The translations under genes were made by a program, and so were the position numbers. 64,000 nucleotides of DNA from Vibrio tritonius. Lineage in GTDB: Bacteria; Pseudomonadota; Gammaproteobacteria; Enterobacterales; Vibrionaceae. The stretch lies in the NCBI RefSeq assembly GCF_001547935.1, contig NZ_AP014635.1, positions 496,001-560,000 of the forward strand, read 5' to 3'. The notes under the pieces are model-generated. The model saw only the letters and a list, made by a program, of their open reading frames with translations, searched no databases and was not told where the DNA came from. Below, piece by piece: positions 1 to 8,309 of this stretch. Every line of letters starts with the position of its first letter. The first letter of the stretch is position 1.

Positions 1-72
1 GCTGAAAATTACGTGAAAACTGAATACAGTAATATGAAAGCTCGCCTAAGATCACACGTTGAACAGGCATAA
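1..72 (+). CDS. fdhF: C-terminal end of formate dehydrogenase H (fdhF), cut by window start
   Basis: An open frame enters from the left edge and stops with TAA at 70-72, giving 23 residues that begin AENYVKTEY and end with RLRSHVEQA. From memory, the E. coli FdhF tail has the same spacing of AEQYV, EY and LKTRLR, so I read this as the end of the molybdenum/selenocysteine formate dehydrogenase of formate hydrogenlyase, which oxidises formate to CO2. The neighbours fhlA, fdhD and hyp support this. Only the tail is visible, so the selenocysteine codon and cofactor domains cannot be checked. The identity rests on a short match plus context. Confidence 0.72.
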   Translation, partial: AENYVKTEYSNMKARLRSHVEQA

Positions 73-132
73 TTAAGATTTTAGTAAATTAAGTTCCTGA
101 TAATTTAGGATCTTAGTGAATTAAGATCAAAG

Positions 133-183
133 AAGGCTCTTTTAGTATGCGGTATTATACGTGCAACTAAAGAGCCTTTTTAT
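133..183 (+). terminator. Rho-independent terminator after fdhF
   Basis: AAGGCTCTTTTAGT (133-146) pairs with ACTAAAGAGCCTT (166-178) with one bulged T, followed by a T run. It closes the fdhF transcript. The only GTG that could start the next frame upstream of position 191 sits inside this stem. Confidence 0.8.
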
Positions 184-190
184 TAATGCC

Positions 191-2236
191 ATGAATCAAA
201 TAGCCCAAGAATTAATGATATTCTCCAAGGCAATGTTATCGATTAACGATACCGCTGACTTGTTGATATTTCTTAACAGTGAAGAGTGTGCTTTTTTACA
301 AGTAGATAAGATCAACATCATATTGCGTTGTGGTCAATCTGATGAATCTGTTCTTTATTATGTAGATGAGCAAAATCGCGTTCATCGCGAAGCTTTTTAC
401 CATCAGGAATACGATTTATACAGTATGCCTTATGATGATGGCTTATATAATTTAGATGGCGTTAGTTTTTATTATTCCCACCCGCACTTCGCTGAGCATC
501 CTGCCTATTCCGATATTCATCATTATTGCAAAATCCCGCTTAAATCAATGAACCAACAAATCGGTTTTATTGAGTTTATTAACCCCCAAGTGGATGAGCT
601 GGAAGATGGAGAGCGTCAGTTTCGTTTACAAAACAGCATGATAGTGTCCTTTGTTACTCATGTTCTTGATCATGAGTTAACCAGTTCCATGACGAAACAG
701 ATCAGTCACGAGCGGGACAATTATCATATCTTGGTTGATGTCACCAATGCGGTGATCAGCCAAAGCAATAAAGAAATGCTATTGAGTTCTTTGCAGCAGT
801 GTATCTATCAGCATTTTTCGGTGACGGATCTCGCTCTTATCGATATCAATCAAGGACTTTATACGCAAAGTACCAGTCGGATGGCGGATGGTCAGGTGTA
901 TCAACAAAGCCATTTCTTTACCGATGATTCCGCCTTTCTCGCCGCAGTAAACAAAAATGAAGTGGTCTATTTGGATAAGAAGCTTCTTGCCAAAATGGAA
1001 GACCAAAAAAATACCCTACAGTTTGCCGATGATATCACCCAAATTATTGTGATGCCGTTGATTTTCCGTCGCATGAAAGTGGGCTACATCGCTTATATGA
1101 TGCGTCAGGACAAACAGATGCAAAGCATGGATATTGATACCTTGCAGCAAGTGGCGGCGCGAGTGGCATTAGCGATGCACAGTGTTAATGTGCACGAAGC
1201 GCACACCAAAATGATGCCGAAAAGTGAATATGTATCGATTGAAGATAGCTATGATAAGCATCTGATTTTTGATGATATTATTAGTCAAAGCGAATCAATG
1301 AATAAGGTGCTCGACCAAGTGGCGATGGTGGCCGATTGCGACAGTACCGTGATGATTTTGGGTGAAACGGGCACCGGGAAAGAGCTGATTGCACGAGCGA
1401 TTCATAAGATGAGTCGGCGTAGTCAGAAACGCATGGTGAAAATGAACTGTGCAGCGGTGCCAGAAGGGTTGTTTGAAAGTGAACTGTTTGGTCACGAAAA
1501 AGGGGCATTTACTGGCGCGATCAGCAGTCGAGTCGGACGATTTGAGCAAGCCAATAACGGCACTTTGTTCTTAGATGAAATTGGTGATATGCCGATTGAA
1601 TTGCAACCTAAGTTGTTGCGTGCACTACAAGAAAGTGAAATTGAACGGGTGGGTAAAAACCAACTGATTCCCGTTGATGTGCGCATTTTGGTTGCCACCA
1701 ATGCCGATTTGCTCTCCATGGTGCAGGAGAAAACTTTCCGTAGCGATCTTTATTATCGCCTCAATATTTTCCCAATTCAGATCCCGCCACTGCGTGAGCG
1801 TCCCGAAGATATTCCTTTGTTAGTCAAACACTTCACGCGCACTATCTCGAAAAAAATGGGCAAGAACATTTCGGCGGTTGCGAACAGTTCAATGCGCGCG
1901 CTAAGTGCATTTAGTTGGCCGGGAAATGTCCGCCAACTGCGTAATTTTATTGAACGTTCCGTGATCTTAACTCGTGGTGATGTCCTTAATGTGCCTGTTG
2001 AAGAGCTGCTTAGCCTCGGACTCGATTTAGATGATGTTGATGATGAGCAAGACAGTAACACCAAATCCAATAACGATATGGATCGCGATGTGATAATTCA
2101 GACATTGCGCGACTGTAATGGTATCGTAGCTGGCGCTCGTGGGGCTGCGGCTAAGTTGGGTTTGAAACGAACTACGTTGCTTTCTCGTATGCAGAAAATG
2201 GGTATCAGTAGCAAAGATTATTTGCCAGAAGTGTAA
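191..2236 (+). CDS. fhlA: FhlA-type sigma-54 activator of formate hydrogenlyase
   Basis: This is a transcriptional activator for sigma-54 promoters, in E. coli the formate-responsive regulator of fdhF, hyc/hyf and hyp. The N-terminal half holds two GAF-like sensory segments, with an ERDNYHILVDVTNAV stretch that matches the FhlA linker. The AAA+ domain has Walker A GETGTGKE near residue 391 and the sigma-54 contact loop GAFTGA at about 438-443. The C-terminus is a Fis-type helix-turn-helix with GLKRTTLLSRMQKMGI, almost the FhlA sequence. I start at ATG 191 because the GTG at 161 lies in the preceding terminator; ATG 215 is possible. At about 681 residues it is close to E. coli FhlA (692). It lies directly upstream of fdhD, 21 bp apart. 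FhlA is favoured over other NtrC-type activators by the linker, HTH and neighbours. Confidence 0.9.
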   Translation: MNQIAQELMIFSKAMLSINDTADLLIFLNSEECAFLQVDKINIILRCGQSDESVLYYVDEQNRVHREAFYHQEYDLYSMPYDDGLYNLDGVSFYYSHPHFAEHPAYSDIHHYCKIPLKSMNQQIGFIEFINPQVDELEDGERQFRLQNSMIVSFVTHVLDHELTSSMTKQISHERDNYHILVDVTNAVISQSNKEMLLSSLQQCIYQHFSVTDLALIDINQGLYTQSTSRMADGQVYQQSHFFTDDSAFLAAVNKNEVVYLDKKLLAKMEDQKNTLQFADDITQIIVMPLIFRRMKVGYIAYMMRQDKQMQSMDIDTLQQVAARVALAMHSVNVHEAHTKMMPKSEYVSIEDSYDKHLIFDDIISQSESMNKVLDQVAMVADCDSTVMILGETGTGKELIARAIHKMSRRSQKRMVKMNCAAVPEGLFESELFGHEKGAFTGAISSRVGRFEQANNGTLFLDEIGDMPIELQPKLLRALQESEIERVGKNQLIPVDVRILVATNADLLSMVQEKTFRSDLYYRLNIFPIQIPPLRERPEDIPLLVKHFTRTISKKMGKNISAVANSSMRALSAFSWPGNVRQLRNFIERSVILTRGDVLNVPVEELLSLGLDLDDVDDEQDSNTKSNNDMDRDVIIQTLRDCNGIVAGARGAAAKLGLKRTTLLSRMQKMGISSKDYLPEV

Positions 2237-2257
2237 GGCAAACAGAAGGATACAAAA

Positions 2258-3082
2258 ATGAGTGTTGAGTTGTCACCCGTCGATTTCCCAGCCTATAAAG
2301 AGAAATCGATCGTACGTTATGAGCAAGGCAAAGATTGGCAAACCAAACCGGATGCCTTAATTCAAGAGACGCCTGTTGCGATTGAATTTAATGGCGTTGC
2401 TTATACGGTGATGATGTGTACTCCGATGGATTTGGAAGAGTTTGCGGTTGGTTTTGCCCTAACTGAAGGCATTATCGACCAAATGAAAGATGTCCATGAT
2501 GTAGACATTCAACCGCAAGACAATGGTATTACAGTCAACGTTCAGGTAGCCAATCGCTGCGTTGAGCGTTTGAAAGAAAAACGCCGCTCTTTGGCTGGAA
2601 TGACAGGCTGTGGTATCTGCGGCACAGAAAAATTGGATTCAGTGTGTCGTTATCGTCAGCCGCTACCAAGCTCAGTACGGTTTGATATGGATAAGCTGCA
2701 AACTGCCCTCGATAGTCTTTTTGATCACCAAGAACTGAACCAAATGACGGGCTCTTCTCATGCGGCCGCTTACCTTAATCAAGCGGGGGAAATAGAAGCC
2801 ATTTTTGAAGATGTGGGCCGTCATATTGCTCTGGATAAATTGGTTGGTTGGATTGCTAGAGAGCAAAAACGCCAAGGGGCAATTTTAGTTACCAGTCGCG
2901 CCAGTTTTGAAATGGTGCAAAAAGTCGTCGCCAGTGGGGTCGAAATATTATTTGCTGTTTCGGCTGCCACTAATATGGCGGTGGAGATGGCAGAACAACT
3001 TAATTTAACCCTGTGCGGCTATTGTCGTCGTGGTCGCGCTAATATTTATTCTCATCCAGAAAGAATTATTGAACTACCATAG
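2258..3082 (+). CDS. fdhD: Sulfur carrier protein FdhD
   Basis: FdhD passes sulfur from the cysteine desulfurase IscS to the molybdenum cofactor of formate dehydrogenases, which is needed for activity. The 274-residue protein has the family's sulfur-transfer motif, CGICG, with cysteines at 118 and 121, followed by the conserved GSSHAAAY, EDVGRHIALDK and TSRASFEMVQK blocks. An AGAAGGA-like ribosome site precedes ATG 2258. It is cotranscribed with fhlA, a sensible pairing because the upstream gene encodes the client enzyme FdhF. In enterobacteria fdhD lies with the respiratory formate dehydrogenases instead, so its place in a formate hydrogenlyase cluster is worth noting. The product acts in the cytoplasm. 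Confidence 0.95.
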   Translation: MSVELSPVDFPAYKEKSIVRYEQGKDWQTKPDALIQETPVAIEFNGVAYTVMMCTPMDLEEFAVGFALTEGIIDQMKDVHDVDIQPQDNGITVNVQVANRCVERLKEKRRSLAGMTGCGICGTEKLDSVCRYRQPLPSSVRFDMDKLQTALDSLFDHQELNQMTGSSHAAAYLNQAGEIEAIFEDVGRHIALDKLVGWIAREQKRQGAILVTSRASFEMVQKVVASGVEILFAVSAATNMAVEMAEQLNLTLCGYCRRGRANIYSHPERIIELP

Positions 3083-3109
3083 TTGGAATGTCATTTTACA
3101 AATATAAAT

Positions 3110-3137
3110 AGCACGTAAATTTCGGTGCTTTTTATAT
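3110..3137 (+). terminator. Weak terminator after fdhD
   Basis: AGCAC (3110-3114) pairs with GTGCT (3125-3129), followed by a T-rich tract. The stem is only 5 bp, so some read-through into hypF is plausible. Confidence 0.45.
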
Positions 3138-3215
3138 TTTTATTTCCATTAATATCCATTTCTTTAGAACAAAAAATAATAATAAACAAGCACGAAAAAA
3201 TTGTTTGGCTTGGGA

Positions 3216-3229
3216 TTGATTTGAGTCAA
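3216..3229 (+). promoter_or_regulatory. FNR-like binding site upstream of hypF
   Basis: TTGATTTGAGTCAA matches the FNR consensus TTGAT-N4-ATCAA at 9 of 10 defined positions. It lies 187 bp before hypF, upstream of two possible -10 hexamers. FNR activates hyp genes in E. coli, so oxygen control fits. The spacing to a specific promoter is not decisive. Confidence 0.5.
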
Positions 3230-3415
3230 CTCTCACCTCTGTATATTCCAAATAGGTTCGATAAAATAGGCACCAATTACTTATTGAACTGCTGAGAGTT
3301 ATTGGTTTATCTAGCCGGAGGTTATCTGATTTTATAATTCATGATTTGAATTAATAATGCAGAATAACATGGTGCAAATGAATTATGGCTTTCGCTTAAC
3401 CCTCGGAGCTTTTGC

Positions 3416-5884
3416 ATGCTTTCTCGTCGCCTAATAGAGATTAGCGGAGTGGTACAAGGCGTGGGGTTTCGCCCTTTCGTCTACCAGTTAGCTACTCGTC
3501 ATCAGCTATTAGGTTCGGTTTGCAATGATGCTTCTGGCGTTCATATTGATGTGCAAGGATTGAGCGAGCGTTTAGATCTGTTTATTGCCGAGCTGCATCG
3601 GTCTGCGCCGCCGCTTTCTCGGGTTGACCAAATTACCGTCGCTTACCAGAGCCCACATCAGGTCGACGCTTTTACCATTGTGCACAGTGAGCGCGAAAAC
3701 CAAGTCTCGGTGAGTGTGTCTCCAGATCAAGCCATGTGCGGCGATTGTGCCCGTGAGCTACGCGACCCTCATTCTCGCTACTACCACTATCCCTTTATCA
3801 ACTGCACCAATTGTGGCCCGCGTTTTTCGATTATCAAGCAGCTGCCATATGACCGTGAATTTACTTCGATGGCCGAGTTTGAGCTCTGTCCTGACTGCGC
3901 GCGGGCTTATCACAATCCGTTAGACCGTCGTTACCACGCCCAGCCGGTGAGCTGCGATGTTTGTGGCCCACAAGTGACTTGGCATGCTCCGGCGCATGGT
4001 CGATATGACCAAACCCAAACCCAAACCCAAATCAAAACAAAGCAACGAGATTTAGCCATAATCCAAGCTGCAGAGGTGATTGGGCAGGGAGGGGTGATTG
4101 CCGTTAAAGGTCTTGGCGGATTTCATTTAGTTTGTGATGGGCAAAATGAAGTGGCAGTGCAGAAGTTACGCGCTTTAAAACACCGACAAAGAAAGCCGTT
4201 GGCGGTCATGGTGCGCGATGTTGCCAGCGCCGAGCAATTGGTTTGTGGCGAGCTATTAGAGTGGCAAGCTTTGAGCTCGCAAGCCGCGCCAATTGTATTA
4301 ATGAAACTGCGTGACGATGCTCAGTCTAAGTGCTTTGCAGTGGCTCCATCGGTTGCACCTCGCATGCGTTATCTTGGGGTGATGCTGCCTTATACGCCTT
4401 TGCATCTGCTGCTGTTTGATGAGCTACAAAAATGGCAGACCACCGCCTTGGTGATGACCAGTGCCAATGTCTCTGGTGTGCCGCTAGCGATTGAGATGAG
4501 CCAAGTTGTCGAGCAGTTTGGTGGACAACTTGATGGAGTGCTTAATCACAACCGCGAGATAGTAAACGCTTGTGATGATAGCGTGGTTCACTTAGCTGCT
4601 GGCGCGATACGAACTTTGCGCATGGCGCGCGGTTACGCTCCTTATAGCCAAGCATGTGAGGGGATTGAACATCCCATTATGGCGGTTGGGGCGCAGCAAA
4701 AATCGAGCGTTGCTTTTGCGATTCCTGGCCAGTGGATGCTCTCTCCTTATCTTGGTGATATCGATGATATCGATACCCAGCAGCGCTTTGTCGCAATGAC
4801 TGACTATTTCCCATCCTTGTACAAAACCACGCCTCAGCAGTGGTGTGGCGACCGTCATCCCGGTTATTTTTCAACGCAGTTTCTTCATCAACAAGCAGGA
4901 CAGATTCAAGCCCTCTCACACCATTACGCTCACTTGTTGGCGGTGATGGCGGAACATAGCTATACAGATTCTGTGCTGGGTTTTGCTTTTGATGGCACCG
5001 GTTGGGGGGACGATGGCACCGTGTGGGGCGGGGAAGTGTTAGTGGCTGATATTCATAGTTATCAGCGTGTAGCGCACCTGAGACCATTTCGTTTGATTGG
5101 TCGTGAACAGGCGATTTTCGAGCCAGCCCGAATAGTCTTTGCGATGCTGTTAGAGCAGTTGTCTGTGAGTGAAATAGAAGCCTTGGCGCTACCTCTGTTT
5201 CGTTCTTGGTCCCATGACCGATTTATCAACCTTCATCAGTTATGGCTCGCAGAGAAACACTCCCCTTATACCTCATCGATTGGTCGCCTGTTTGATGGGG
5301 TTGCTGCGCTGATTGAGCTGGTGATTACACCGGATTTTGAAGGGGAAAGTGGGCTGGTGATGGAGCAGTGTGTAGAGCTTTTGGATCATAGGTGTCCAAA
5401 TGATCCAAAAGCTGTACGTGTTAATGATGAAAATAGTAAAAATTCATATTTATCAAAGGATAAAGAGTTTTTAGATCATAGGTGTCCAAACCAAGATAAA
5501 GCTGTACAAGAGGCTTTGTCCGACCAATGGTCGCTTATTTGGAATGAGCAAAAACAGTTGGATTGGTGGCCAATGCTCGCGTGTTTAGTTCGACATGCCG
5601 ACGCTGTTACACCGCAGTGGCAAAACCAAGTGAGTCGCAGGCTGATTGATGAGCTTGCGAATGCCATTGTGAGTTTAGCCAATGATTATCCAGAGTTGCC
5701 TGTGGTGTTGTCTGGGGGCGTATTTCAAAACCGCCAGTTATTAAATCGTGTGACGGAGCAGCTAAGTGCACAAGGTCACCAATGGATGACGGGCAAAGTG
5801 ATTCCTGTTAACGATGGTGGCGTTGCTGCCGGCCAACTCTGGTATGGCATTCATCATCAACAAAATTTAGCAATGGAAGGCTGA
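3416..5884 (+). CDS. hypF: Carbamoyltransferase HypF
   Basis: HypF makes the cyanide ligand precursor for [NiFe] hydrogenases by activating carbamoyl phosphate and passing the carbamoyl group to HypE. Domains in order are: an acylphosphatase domain (VVQGVGFRP at 12-20), a zinc region with four CxxC pairs (about 107-184), a YrdC-like domain starting near 220 (GGVIAVKGLGGFHLVCDG), and a Kae1-like domain with HHYAHLLAVMAEH near 502 and SGGVFQNRQLL near the end. At 822 residues it is longer than E. coli HypF (about 750). The extra length comes from a Gln/Thr linker near 198-206, coded by a hexanucleotide repeat, and an AT-rich repeat insertion at about 655-700. The frame is open throughout, so both insertions are probably tolerated surface loops. 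It is the first gene of the hypFCDEAB operon. Confidence 0.95.
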   Translation: MLSRRLIEISGVVQGVGFRPFVYQLATRHQLLGSVCNDASGVHIDVQGLSERLDLFIAELHRSAPPLSRVDQITVAYQSPHQVDAFTIVHSERENQVSVSVSPDQAMCGDCARELRDPHSRYYHYPFINCTNCGPRFSIIKQLPYDREFTSMAEFELCPDCARAYHNPLDRRYHAQPVSCDVCGPQVTWHAPAHGRYDQTQTQTQIKTKQRDLAIIQAAEVIGQGGVIAVKGLGGFHLVCDGQNEVAVQKLRALKHRQRKPLAVMVRDVASAEQLVCGELLEWQALSSQAAPIVLMKLRDDAQSKCFAVAPSVAPRMRYLGVMLPYTPLHLLLFDELQKWQTTALVMTSANVSGVPLAIEMSQVVEQFGGQLDGVLNHNREIVNACDDSVVHLAAGAIRTLRMARGYAPYSQACEGIEHPIMAVGAQQKSSVAFAIPGQWMLSPYLGDIDDIDTQQRFVAMTDYFPSLYKTTPQQWCGDRHPGYFSTQFLHQQAGQIQALSHHYAHLLAVMAEHSYTDSVLGFAFDGTGWGDDGTVWGGEVLVADIHSYQRVAHLRPFRLIGREQAIFEPARIVFAMLLEQLSVSEIEALALPLFRSWSHDRFINLHQLWLAEKHSPYTSSIGRLFDGVAALIELVITPDFEGESGLVMEQCVELLDHRCPNDPKAVRVNDENSKNSYLSKDKEFLDHRCPNQDKAVQEALSDQWSLIWNEQKQLDWWPMLACLVRHADAVTPQWQNQVSRRLIDELANAIVSLANDYPELPVVLSGGVFQNRQLLNRVTEQLSAQGHQWMTGKVIPVNDGGVAAGQLWYGIHHQQNLAMEG
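4009..4032 (+). repeat. Hexanucleotide microsatellite in hypF
   Basis: There are four tandem copies of CCAAAC (the last one CCAAAT), encoding a Gln-Thr run between the zinc region and the YrdC-like domain. Length changes would keep the frame, so this predicts linker-length variation and not on/off switching. Confidence 0.85.
5377..5508 (+). repeat. In-frame 90-bp-period direct repeat with palindrome inside hypF
   Basis: Two copies of a segment of about 40 bp, containing GATCATAGGTGTCCAAA and AAAGCTGTAC, begin 90 bp apart (around 5379 and 5469). Both encode LDHRCPN..KAV in frame. The first copy also holds a perfect 11-bp inverted repeat, TTTTGGATCAT (5379-5389) and ATGATCCAAAA (5400-5410). 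The DNA between the copies is AT-rich, unlike the surrounding gene. It looks like a small repeated element fixed in a coding loop. Confidence 0.8.
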
Positions 5885-5920
5885 ATAACAAGCCTTCGAG
5901 TGACACAAGAGAATAAGACT

Positions 5921-6175
5921 ATGTGTTTATGTATTCCATCCAGTGTCGTGAGTGTGGATAACGACAACGCGACAGCCAAGGTTGAAACCTTAGGCGTCAT
6001 TCGTGAAGTGAGTATCAGCTTAATTGACGAACCGGTTGAAGTAGGCGAACACCTGCTGATTCATGTTGGTTTTGCGATCAGCAAAATTAACCAACAGGAG
6101 GCGGAGGAAAACCTCAAAATGTATCAATCACTGCTGAGCGAGATGGAGCAGGATCATATGCAGGTTATGTTATGA
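5921..6175 (+). CDS. hypC: HypC hydrogenase maturation chaperone
   Basis: HypC is a small chaperone that binds HypD and carries the Fe(CN)2CO unit to the hydrogenase large subunit. The frame is open from GTG 5900, but I choose ATG 5921: it gives the family start MCLCIPS, in which Cys2 (N-terminal after Met removal) is essential, and an AAGAG ribosome site precedes it. The result is 84 residues with an OB-like fold sequence (VGEHLLIHVGFAI) typical of HypC. Residue 4 is Cys, where HypC usually has Gly. The stop overlaps the hypD start (ATGA), so translation is coupled. I assign HypC rather than a paralogue from the operon context. Confidence 0.92.
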   Translation: MCLCIPSSVVSVDNDNATAKVETLGVIREVSISLIDEPVEVGEHLLIHVGFAISKINQQEAEENLKMYQSLLSEMEQDHMQVML

Positions 6176-7305
6176 GTAATAGCAGCCAACTCTATGCCGC
6201 CTATCGTCAGCCACAAGTGGTACAAGCTCTAGCGGAGAAAATCGCTCTTAAAGCAAGCGAGCTTACACAGCCGTTGTACATCATGGAGGTGTGCGGTGGG
6301 CATACCCATACCATCATGAAATATGGCTTAAAACAGCTGCTGCCCGATAATCTCCATTTTGTCCATGGTCCAGGTTGTCCGGTTTGCGTGATGCCAAAAG
6401 AGCGTATCGATCAGGCGATTGCTTTGGCAATGACCGATGGGGTTATCTTGGTGTGCCTTGGCGATATGATTCGCGTGCCTGGCTCGAAACTCTCTTTGGC
6501 ACAATGTCGTGCCAAAGGTGGCAAGGTTGAACCGGTTTACGACCCGATGGATACCCTCAAAATTGCTGAGCAGAATCCGGATAAGAAAGTGGTCTTCTTT
6601 GCCATCGGTTTTGAAACCACCACGCCCATGACGGCGGTGTTAGTCGATTTAGCGGAAAAACGTGGCTTAGCCAATCTCTATTTTCATATTAACCATGTAC
6701 TCGTGCCACCCGCGATGCATGTGGTGATGGCCGACCAACAAACACCGGTCAATGCCTTTATTGGCCCCTCTCATGTGAGCACCATTACGGGGGCAAAAAT
6801 TTATCAACCGATTGTGGATCAGCACCATATTCCAATTGTGGTCGCAGGGTTTGAACCGGTTGATGTATTGGAGTCGGTATTGATGCTGGTGGAGCAAGCG
6901 GTTGAACGTGCTGCACGCCTTGATATTCAGTATAAACGTGTGGTGTCTATGGCAGGGAACATGGCAGCCCAAAAGCTCATCGAGAAGATATTCACAGTGC
7001 GCGAATCCTTTAATTGGCGAGGCTTAGGGCCGATTCCTAACTCAGCGCTACGTTTGCGTGATGAATACGCACACCGCGATGCGGAACGGGAATTTAAAGC
7101 CATTTTGCCCACTCACTCGGTGGCGGATCATAAAGCGTGTCGCTGCGGCGATATCTTGCGTGGTTTAGCGACCCCAGCCGACTGCAAAGTGTTTGGCAAA
7201 GCGTGTACGCCAACTCGGCCTATGGGCAGTTGTATGGTGAGTTCTGAAGGGGCATGTAATGCCTATTATCGTTATGCCGGAATTATGGAGGAAACCCTGT
7301 CATGA
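6172..7305 (+). CDS. hypD: HypD, iron-cofactor assembly scaffold
   Basis: HypD carries a [4Fe-4S] cluster and, with HypC and HypE, assembles the Fe(CN)2CO centre of [NiFe] hydrogenases. The 377-residue product shows the family motifs: GGHTH (about 42-46), GPGCPVC (about 66-72), FFAIGFETTTPMTA, and the cysteine-rich C-terminal block ending GSCMVSSEGACNAYYRY, which holds cluster ligands. The length is normal for HypD (about 370-380). It overlaps hypC by 4 bp at its start and hypE by 4 bp at its end, a clear sign of translational coupling. No irregularity is visible. Confidence 0.96.
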   Translation: MSNSSQLYAAYRQPQVVQALAEKIALKASELTQPLYIMEVCGGHTHTIMKYGLKQLLPDNLHFVHGPGCPVCVMPKERIDQAIALAMTDGVILVCLGDMIRVPGSKLSLAQCRAKGGKVEPVYDPMDTLKIAEQNPDKKVVFFAIGFETTTPMTAVLVDLAEKRGLANLYFHINHVLVPPAMHVVMADQQTPVNAFIGPSHVSTITGAKIYQPIVDQHHIPIVVAGFEPVDVLESVLMLVEQAVERAARLDIQYKRVVSMAGNMAAQKLIEKIFTVRESFNWRGLGPIPNSALRLRDEYAHRDAEREFKAILPTHSVADHKACRCGDILRGLATPADCKVFGKACTPTRPMGSCMVSSEGACNAYYRYAGIMEETLS

Positions 7306-8300
7306 GTCGTCCACAGCAGGTGCAACTAAGCCACGGTGGTGGCGGACGGGAGATGAATGAGTTCATCCATGAGATTTTCTTTCGTCGTTTTGAAAACCCA
7401 TTTTTGAAAGCAGAAGATGCGGCAACCTTAACCCTCAATGGTCAAGTGGCGATGACCACCGATAGCTTTACTGTTGAGCCGCTATTTTTTGCTGGTGGCA
7501 ACATTGGTTCGCTGGCGATTGCGGGAACCACCAACGATTTGGCTATGGTTGCAGCACAGCCTAAATATCTGACTTGTAGCTTTATTCTGGAAGAAGGATT
7601 TGCCTTTAGTGAGTTAGAAAAAATCGTCGATACCATGGCGCAGGAGATTGTGCCCACTGGTGCGGTGATCGTGTGTGGCGATACCAAAGTGGTGCCTAAA
7701 GGCTGCGCCGACAAAGTGTTTATCAATACCACTGGCGTGGGCGAGATTCTGTTGCCGAACGTATCGGCAAGCCAGCTTCAAGTGGGTGATGTGTTATTGG
7801 TATCACGAGATATTGGTCGCCATGGGGCTTGTGTGCTGGCGGCACGTGAATCCCTACGCTTAGAAAGTGAGATTAAAAGTGACTGTGCCACGCTTTGGCC
7901 AGTCGTAAGTCAATTGCTCAGCAGCGGCATTACGCCACATGCGATGCGAGATGCCACCCGCGGCGGGTTAGCCGCCGTGCTTAATGAATGGTGTCAAAGC
8001 TCCAACGTGCAGATGCGTTTGCAAGAACAAGCGATTCCTGTGGATGCCGCAGTGAAAGGCGTGTGCGAACTCTTTGGTTTTGAACCATATGATTTGGCCA
8101 ATGAAGGCACCTTTATTATTGCGGTTCCTGCGGAGCAAGCGGCGATGACGCTCGACGTGTTACAAGGTTTTCAGCCGCAAGCGGCCATCATCGGTGAAGT
8201 GGTGGCGGGTAGCCCTGCTAAACCTGTGCTGTGCAGCCCATGGGGAAGTAAGCGTTATCTTGATTTCCCAGTTGGGGAATTGCTGCCACGGATTTGTTAG
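7302..8300 (+). CDS. hypE: HypE, thiocarboxamide dehydratase
   Basis: HypE receives a carbamoyl group from HypF on its C-terminal cysteine and dehydrates it with ATP to a thiocyanate, the source of hydrogenase cyanide ligands. The 332-residue product starts with the glycine-rich SHGGGGREMNEFI, has the PurM-like ATP-binding blocks (MTTDSFTVEPLFFAGG, GTTNDLAMV, MRDATRGGLA) and ends in PRIC, the obligatory terminal cysteine. Length and ends are normal. It is coupled to hypD by an ATGA overlap and followed 9 bp later by hypA. Confidence 0.96.
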   Translation: MSRPQQVQLSHGGGGREMNEFIHEIFFRRFENPFLKAEDAATLTLNGQVAMTTDSFTVEPLFFAGGNIGSLAIAGTTNDLAMVAAQPKYLTCSFILEEGFAFSELEKIVDTMAQEIVPTGAVIVCGDTKVVPKGCADKVFINTTGVGEILLPNVSASQLQVGDVLLVSRDIGRHGACVLAARESLRLESEIKSDCATLWPVVSQLLSSGITPHAMRDATRGGLAAVLNEWCQSSNVQMRLQEQAIPVDAAVKGVCELFGFEPYDLANEGTFIIAVPAEQAAMTLDVLQGFQPQAAIIGEVVAGSPAKPVLCSPWGSKRYLDFPVGELLPRIC

Positions 8301-8309
8301 GAGGCAGCC

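Larger units (their letters stand above)
3083..3415 (+). other. Regulatory gap between fdhD and the hyp operon
   Basis: This 333-bp AT-rich stretch has no supportable gene. It holds a weak terminator (3110-3137), an FNR-like site (3216-3229) and -10-like hexamers (TATATT near 3242, TAAAAT near 3262). I searched it for GG-N10-GC, the core of sigma-54 promoters, on the + strand and found none. The hyp operon may therefore have its own sigma-70/FNR promoter rather than being a direct FhlA target. Confidence 0.5.

Noticed and set aside
4677..5087. 136-codon antisense frame in hypF
   Set aside because: Shadow of hypF with low-complexity Pro/Arg content and no supporting signal.
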